Shown piece by piece: positions 6,127 to 8,120 of a stretch of DNA of 8,120 nt. The notes under the pieces are model-generated. The model was not told where the DNA came from and did not search any database. It saw only the letters and a list, made by a program, of their open reading frames with translations. How positions within the stretch are numbered: position 1 is the first letter of the stretch; each line of letters begins with the position of its first letter. Source of the DNA: Oscillospiraceae bacterium (GTDB lineage: Bacteria > Bacillota > Clostridia > Oscillospirales > Ruminococcaceae). Both the position numbers and the translations under genes were made by a program. The stretch spans positions 1 through 8,120 of the forward strand of contig JAHHUE010000068.1 of the NCBI GenBank assembly GCA_020024155.1, read 5' to 3'.

Positions 6127-8046
6127 TTATTTTGTAAATTGAGCTCTGATAGTATCAAGAATAGCTTGGCTTTCTGTTGTTGCACCGGAAATTGCATCAA
6201 CATCAACATTTTGTTGTTCAACCATACTGTTAACTAATGTTTGGAATTGGTCTGAATCCATATACATTGAGTCAGCGCCGTCTTTAACTTCTACCAAAGC
6301 AAGTTTGCCTTGAGAAATTTTAACTGTCAAAGTGAATTTACCATGTTGACCTTTGATTTCAACATCATAAGAACCGTCTTTAACATCTTTGAAGAAGGAG
6401 TTAGATGCTGTTTCACCAGCTTCTAAGATTTCAACTTCTGTTGTAACTGTTGATTTACCATCAAATGCGTGTTGAGCAGCTGCTCTGCCAGAAGCGATAC
6501 ATTCTGAAAGGAAAACACCATTTTGATAAAGGTTAGCTACATAAGAACCTAATTCGCCAGCTTCATACAAGTTAGGGATTGGTTCATTGTTCCAGTCAAG
6601 AACTTGTGAGCTTGTGTTACGAACAGCACCACCTGTTGTAGAAACGAGAGCAGGTGTCAATTGTACTGCATAGTAAGGGCCGTTTTCGATTTTACTCATT
6701 GTTGTTATATCACGATTAAATTGAGTGTCTTTGCCAGAATCAACCATAAGGTTAAAGTCGTTAACTGTTGCTTTGATTTTTTCTGGTTCATAACCCATTT
6801 GTTTTGCCAAATCTTCAATTGAATCAGCTTTTAAAATCCAACCTTTTTCAATTTCAGCTGAGTTATCTGCTGACCATTTATAACCTTCTGTTGTAACTGG
6901 CCATGACAACCAAGGTGAGATAATTGTGTTATTTTTGCATACGCTATCATCAAAGATAAACCATACTGGAAGAGCTTCTTCGTGTGGTAAGTCTAACCAT
7001 TTACCGTATTTCAAATCTTTCATATGTTGTCTATGATATGTTTTAGATTCATCAAAGAAACGGTCGCCTTCGCCATCAACTTGTAAGTAACTACCAGATG
7101 TAAATGTCATATTAAGGATAAATGAAGAATCAAAGTCTGGTGTTTTAACGCCTAACCAATAACCACCTGATTGTGTCTGGTTTTTCATGTGCCACATTTG
7201 TGCGCCAACTTTCATAAGCATCTGGATACCATCACCTGTGTTACCTGGTGTACCAGTTGTTACAACATTATCAACGCCATGGAAGTCTTTTTGCATTTGA
7301 ATGTTGTTTTCATAACCACCACAAGCAAGCAATACGCCTTTGTTAGCTTTAATTTTTATTTCTTTGCCTTCACTTTTTGCAACAACGCCTAAGATAGCGT
7401 CTGTTTCAGGGTCTTGAATTAAATCAATAACTGGAGTGCTGTAAGCGATTTCTATATTTTCACGAAGTTTAGCAGCAGCGTTGAAACCATGCCAAAGTCC
7501 ACCAGGCATAAATGAGCCGGAATCTTTTTGACGGATATGAGCACTTGTACCTTTGAAGTTTGAACCTGGCAAGTTACTAAATTCAACAACCAAGCTACCC
7601 CAACGGAGTGGGCCACCACCAACATAACCAACTTCAAAACCTGCGTTATCCATTGTTGCAGAAATCCAGTTGATTTGGTTAGCAAATTCGTTAGCTATCC
7701 AGCTTGAATATTCTTCTGGAATTGGGTTTGGTTCGTTCATAGCTTTGAAATATGTATGGAATGTTTCCACATCATCTTTTGCAGGAACTACAAATGTTTG
7801 GCCAGAAGCAATTGAGTTACCACCTGCCATTGCTTCTGGAAGTTTTTCCAAAACTAAAATAGAAGCATTTGTGTCAATATCGCTTGCTTCAACAGCAGCA
7901 GCTGCGCCAGCAAGACCATAACCAACTACAAGAAAATCAACTTCTCTATCCCAGTTGATAGAACTTTGTGCTGATGTGCTGCTACAACCACTTAAAGAAG
8001 TTAGCAACATAGCCATTGTTAAAAAAATTGATAATAATTTTTTCAT
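6127..8046 (-). CDS. Exported lipoprotein flavoenzyme: FAD-dependent reductase with C-terminal covalent-FMN domain
   Basis: This is a 639-residue predicted extracytoplasmic reductase that would pass electrons from a covalently bound FMN to FAD and then to a small organic acceptor. A Sec/lipoprotein signal ends in lipobox LSGC (Cys21). The FAD_binding_2 domain (about 36-525) shows the dinucleotide motif VGYGLAG (41-47), AGGNSIASG (74-82), ACGGYENN (241-248), GNTGDGI (268-274) and LYEAGELGS (493-501). The FMN_bind domain (about 555-636) ends with DAISGAT (617-623), matching the ApbE flavinylation motif; Thr623 is the predicted attachment site. By eye, against Shewanella fumarate reductase as I recall it, key residues are replaced: Arg402 by Tyr337, His504 by Ser469, Arg544 by Tyr507, and probably His365 by Ser293. 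A fumarate reductase label is therefore unsafe; the substrate is unknown. AGAGGAG (8061-8055) lies 8 nt before the ATG. No ApbE or electron-donor gene is in the window. Confidence 0.94.
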   Translation of the reverse strand: MKKLLSIFLTMAMLLTSLSGCSSTSAQSSINWDREVDFLVVGYGLAGAAAAVEASDIDTNASILVLEKLPEAMAGGNSIASGQTFVVPAKDDVETFHTYFKAMNEPNPIPEEYSSWIANEFANQINWISATMDNAGFEVGYVGGGPLRWGSLVVEFSNLPGSNFKGTSAHIRQKDSGSFMPGGLWHGFNAAAKLRENIEIAYSTPVIDLIQDPETDAILGVVAKSEGKEIKIKANKGVLLACGGYENNIQMQKDFHGVDNVVTTGTPGNTGDGIQMLMKVGAQMWHMKNQTQSGGYWLGVKTPDFDSSFILNMTFTSGSYLQVDGEGDRFFDESKTYHRQHMKDLKYGKWLDLPHEEALPVWFIFDDSVCKNNTIISPWLSWPVTTEGYKWSADNSAEIEKGWILKADSIEDLAKQMGYEPEKIKATVNDFNLMVDSGKDTQFNRDITTMSKIENGPYYAVQLTPALVSTTGGAVRNTSSQVLDWNNEPIPNLYEAGELGSYVANLYQNGVFLSECIASGRAAAQHAFDGKSTVTTEVEILEAGETASNSFFKDVKDGSYDVEIKGQHGKFTLTVKISQGKLALVEVKDGADSMYMDSDQFQTLVNSMVEQQNVDVDAISGATTESQAILDTIRAQFTK

Positions 8047-8076
8047 AAATTTTTCTCCTCTTTCAAAGAATTAACA

Positions 8077-8090
8077 CATATAATTATATG
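8077..8090. promoter_or_regulatory. Perfect 14-bp palindrome over the flavoenzyme promoter, candidate operator
   Basis: CATATAATTATATG reads identically on both strands and overlaps the TATAAT box and the predicted start region of the flavoenzyme promoter. A dimeric repressor bound here would block RNA polymerase. It matches no operator consensus I recognise, such as Rex or Fnr/Crp boxes. All but two of its bases are A or T, so chance is a real alternative. Confidence 0.4.
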
Positions 8091-8114
8091 ATATATTACA
8101 CTAAAAAATGTCAA
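8083..8114 (-). promoter_or_regulatory. Promoter of the flavoenzyme gene, consensus boxes with long spacing
   Basis: The minus strand has a perfect TTGACA (8114-8109) and a perfect TATAAT (8088-8083), but the gap is 20 bp rather than about 17. At 17-18 bp the alternative -10 words are TCATAT and CATATA, each with three matches. Spacing this long normally weakens a promoter, so it may be a regulated promoter in which a protein or DNA twist realigns the boxes, or the -10 may be shifted. The predicted leader is about 30 nt. Confidence 0.6.
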
Positions 8115-8120
8115 TAATTT

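Noticed and set aside
7452..7685. Alternative-frame ORF within the flavoenzyme gene
   Set aside because: It lies entirely inside a gene whose motifs are intact in the main frame, and has no independent support.
6127..8046. Annotating the flavoenzyme as fumarate reductase flavoprotein subunit (FrdA)
   Set aside because: The superfamily motifs are present, but the substrate-binding His and Arg positions appear replaced, and no FrdB-like subunit is nearby.

Overview
The window suggests an AT-rich, low-GC Gram-positive-type bacterium (Bacillota, plausibly an anaerobic clostridium-like lineage). The reasons are strong AGGAGG-type ribosome binding sites, GTG and TTG starts, consensus sigma-A-type promoters, intrinsic terminators, and a Sec-exported lipoprotein flavoenzyme of a kind common in anaerobes. 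The species cannot be named from the sequence. Every gene recognised is on the minus strand, so transcription runs from right to left.

Right block (6035-8120): a single gene for an exported lipoprotein reductase. It has an FAD domain of the fumarate reductase/urocanate reductase superfamily and a C-terminal FMN_bind domain with an ApbE-type flavinylation motif. Its own promoter carries a perfect 14-bp palindrome, and two terminator hairpins follow it. By eye it lacks the substrate-binding His and Arg residues of true fumarate reductases, so its electron acceptor is unknown.

Middle block (3147-5751): an OmpR-family response regulator and a short histidine kinase with overlapping frames, behind an extended -10 promoter. 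A 271-bp spacer follows, then a MacB/LolD-type ABC ATPase. The spacer holds a terminator-like hairpin whose 5' arm overlaps the -10 box of a second promoter. The geometry suggests that transcripts from the two-component genes stop there, while transporter transcripts start inside the hairpin and escape it.

Left block (1-3141): a large, internally duplicated FtsX/MacB-type permease coupled to the ATPase, then about 400 bp of AT-rich spacer with a hairpin terminator. Last comes an initiator tRNA (CAT anticodon), cut by the left window edge and driven by a perfect TTGACA-N17-TATAAT promoter.

How the genes may work together: the kinase has one N-terminal membrane helix and essentially no extracellular domain. 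It therefore probably reads the membrane, the transporter or an intracellular cue, and the regulator probably controls the ABC promoter. Modules of this layout often handle antimicrobial peptides, lipids or envelope stress, but nothing here identifies the substrate. The flavoenzyme appears to be a separate transcription unit.
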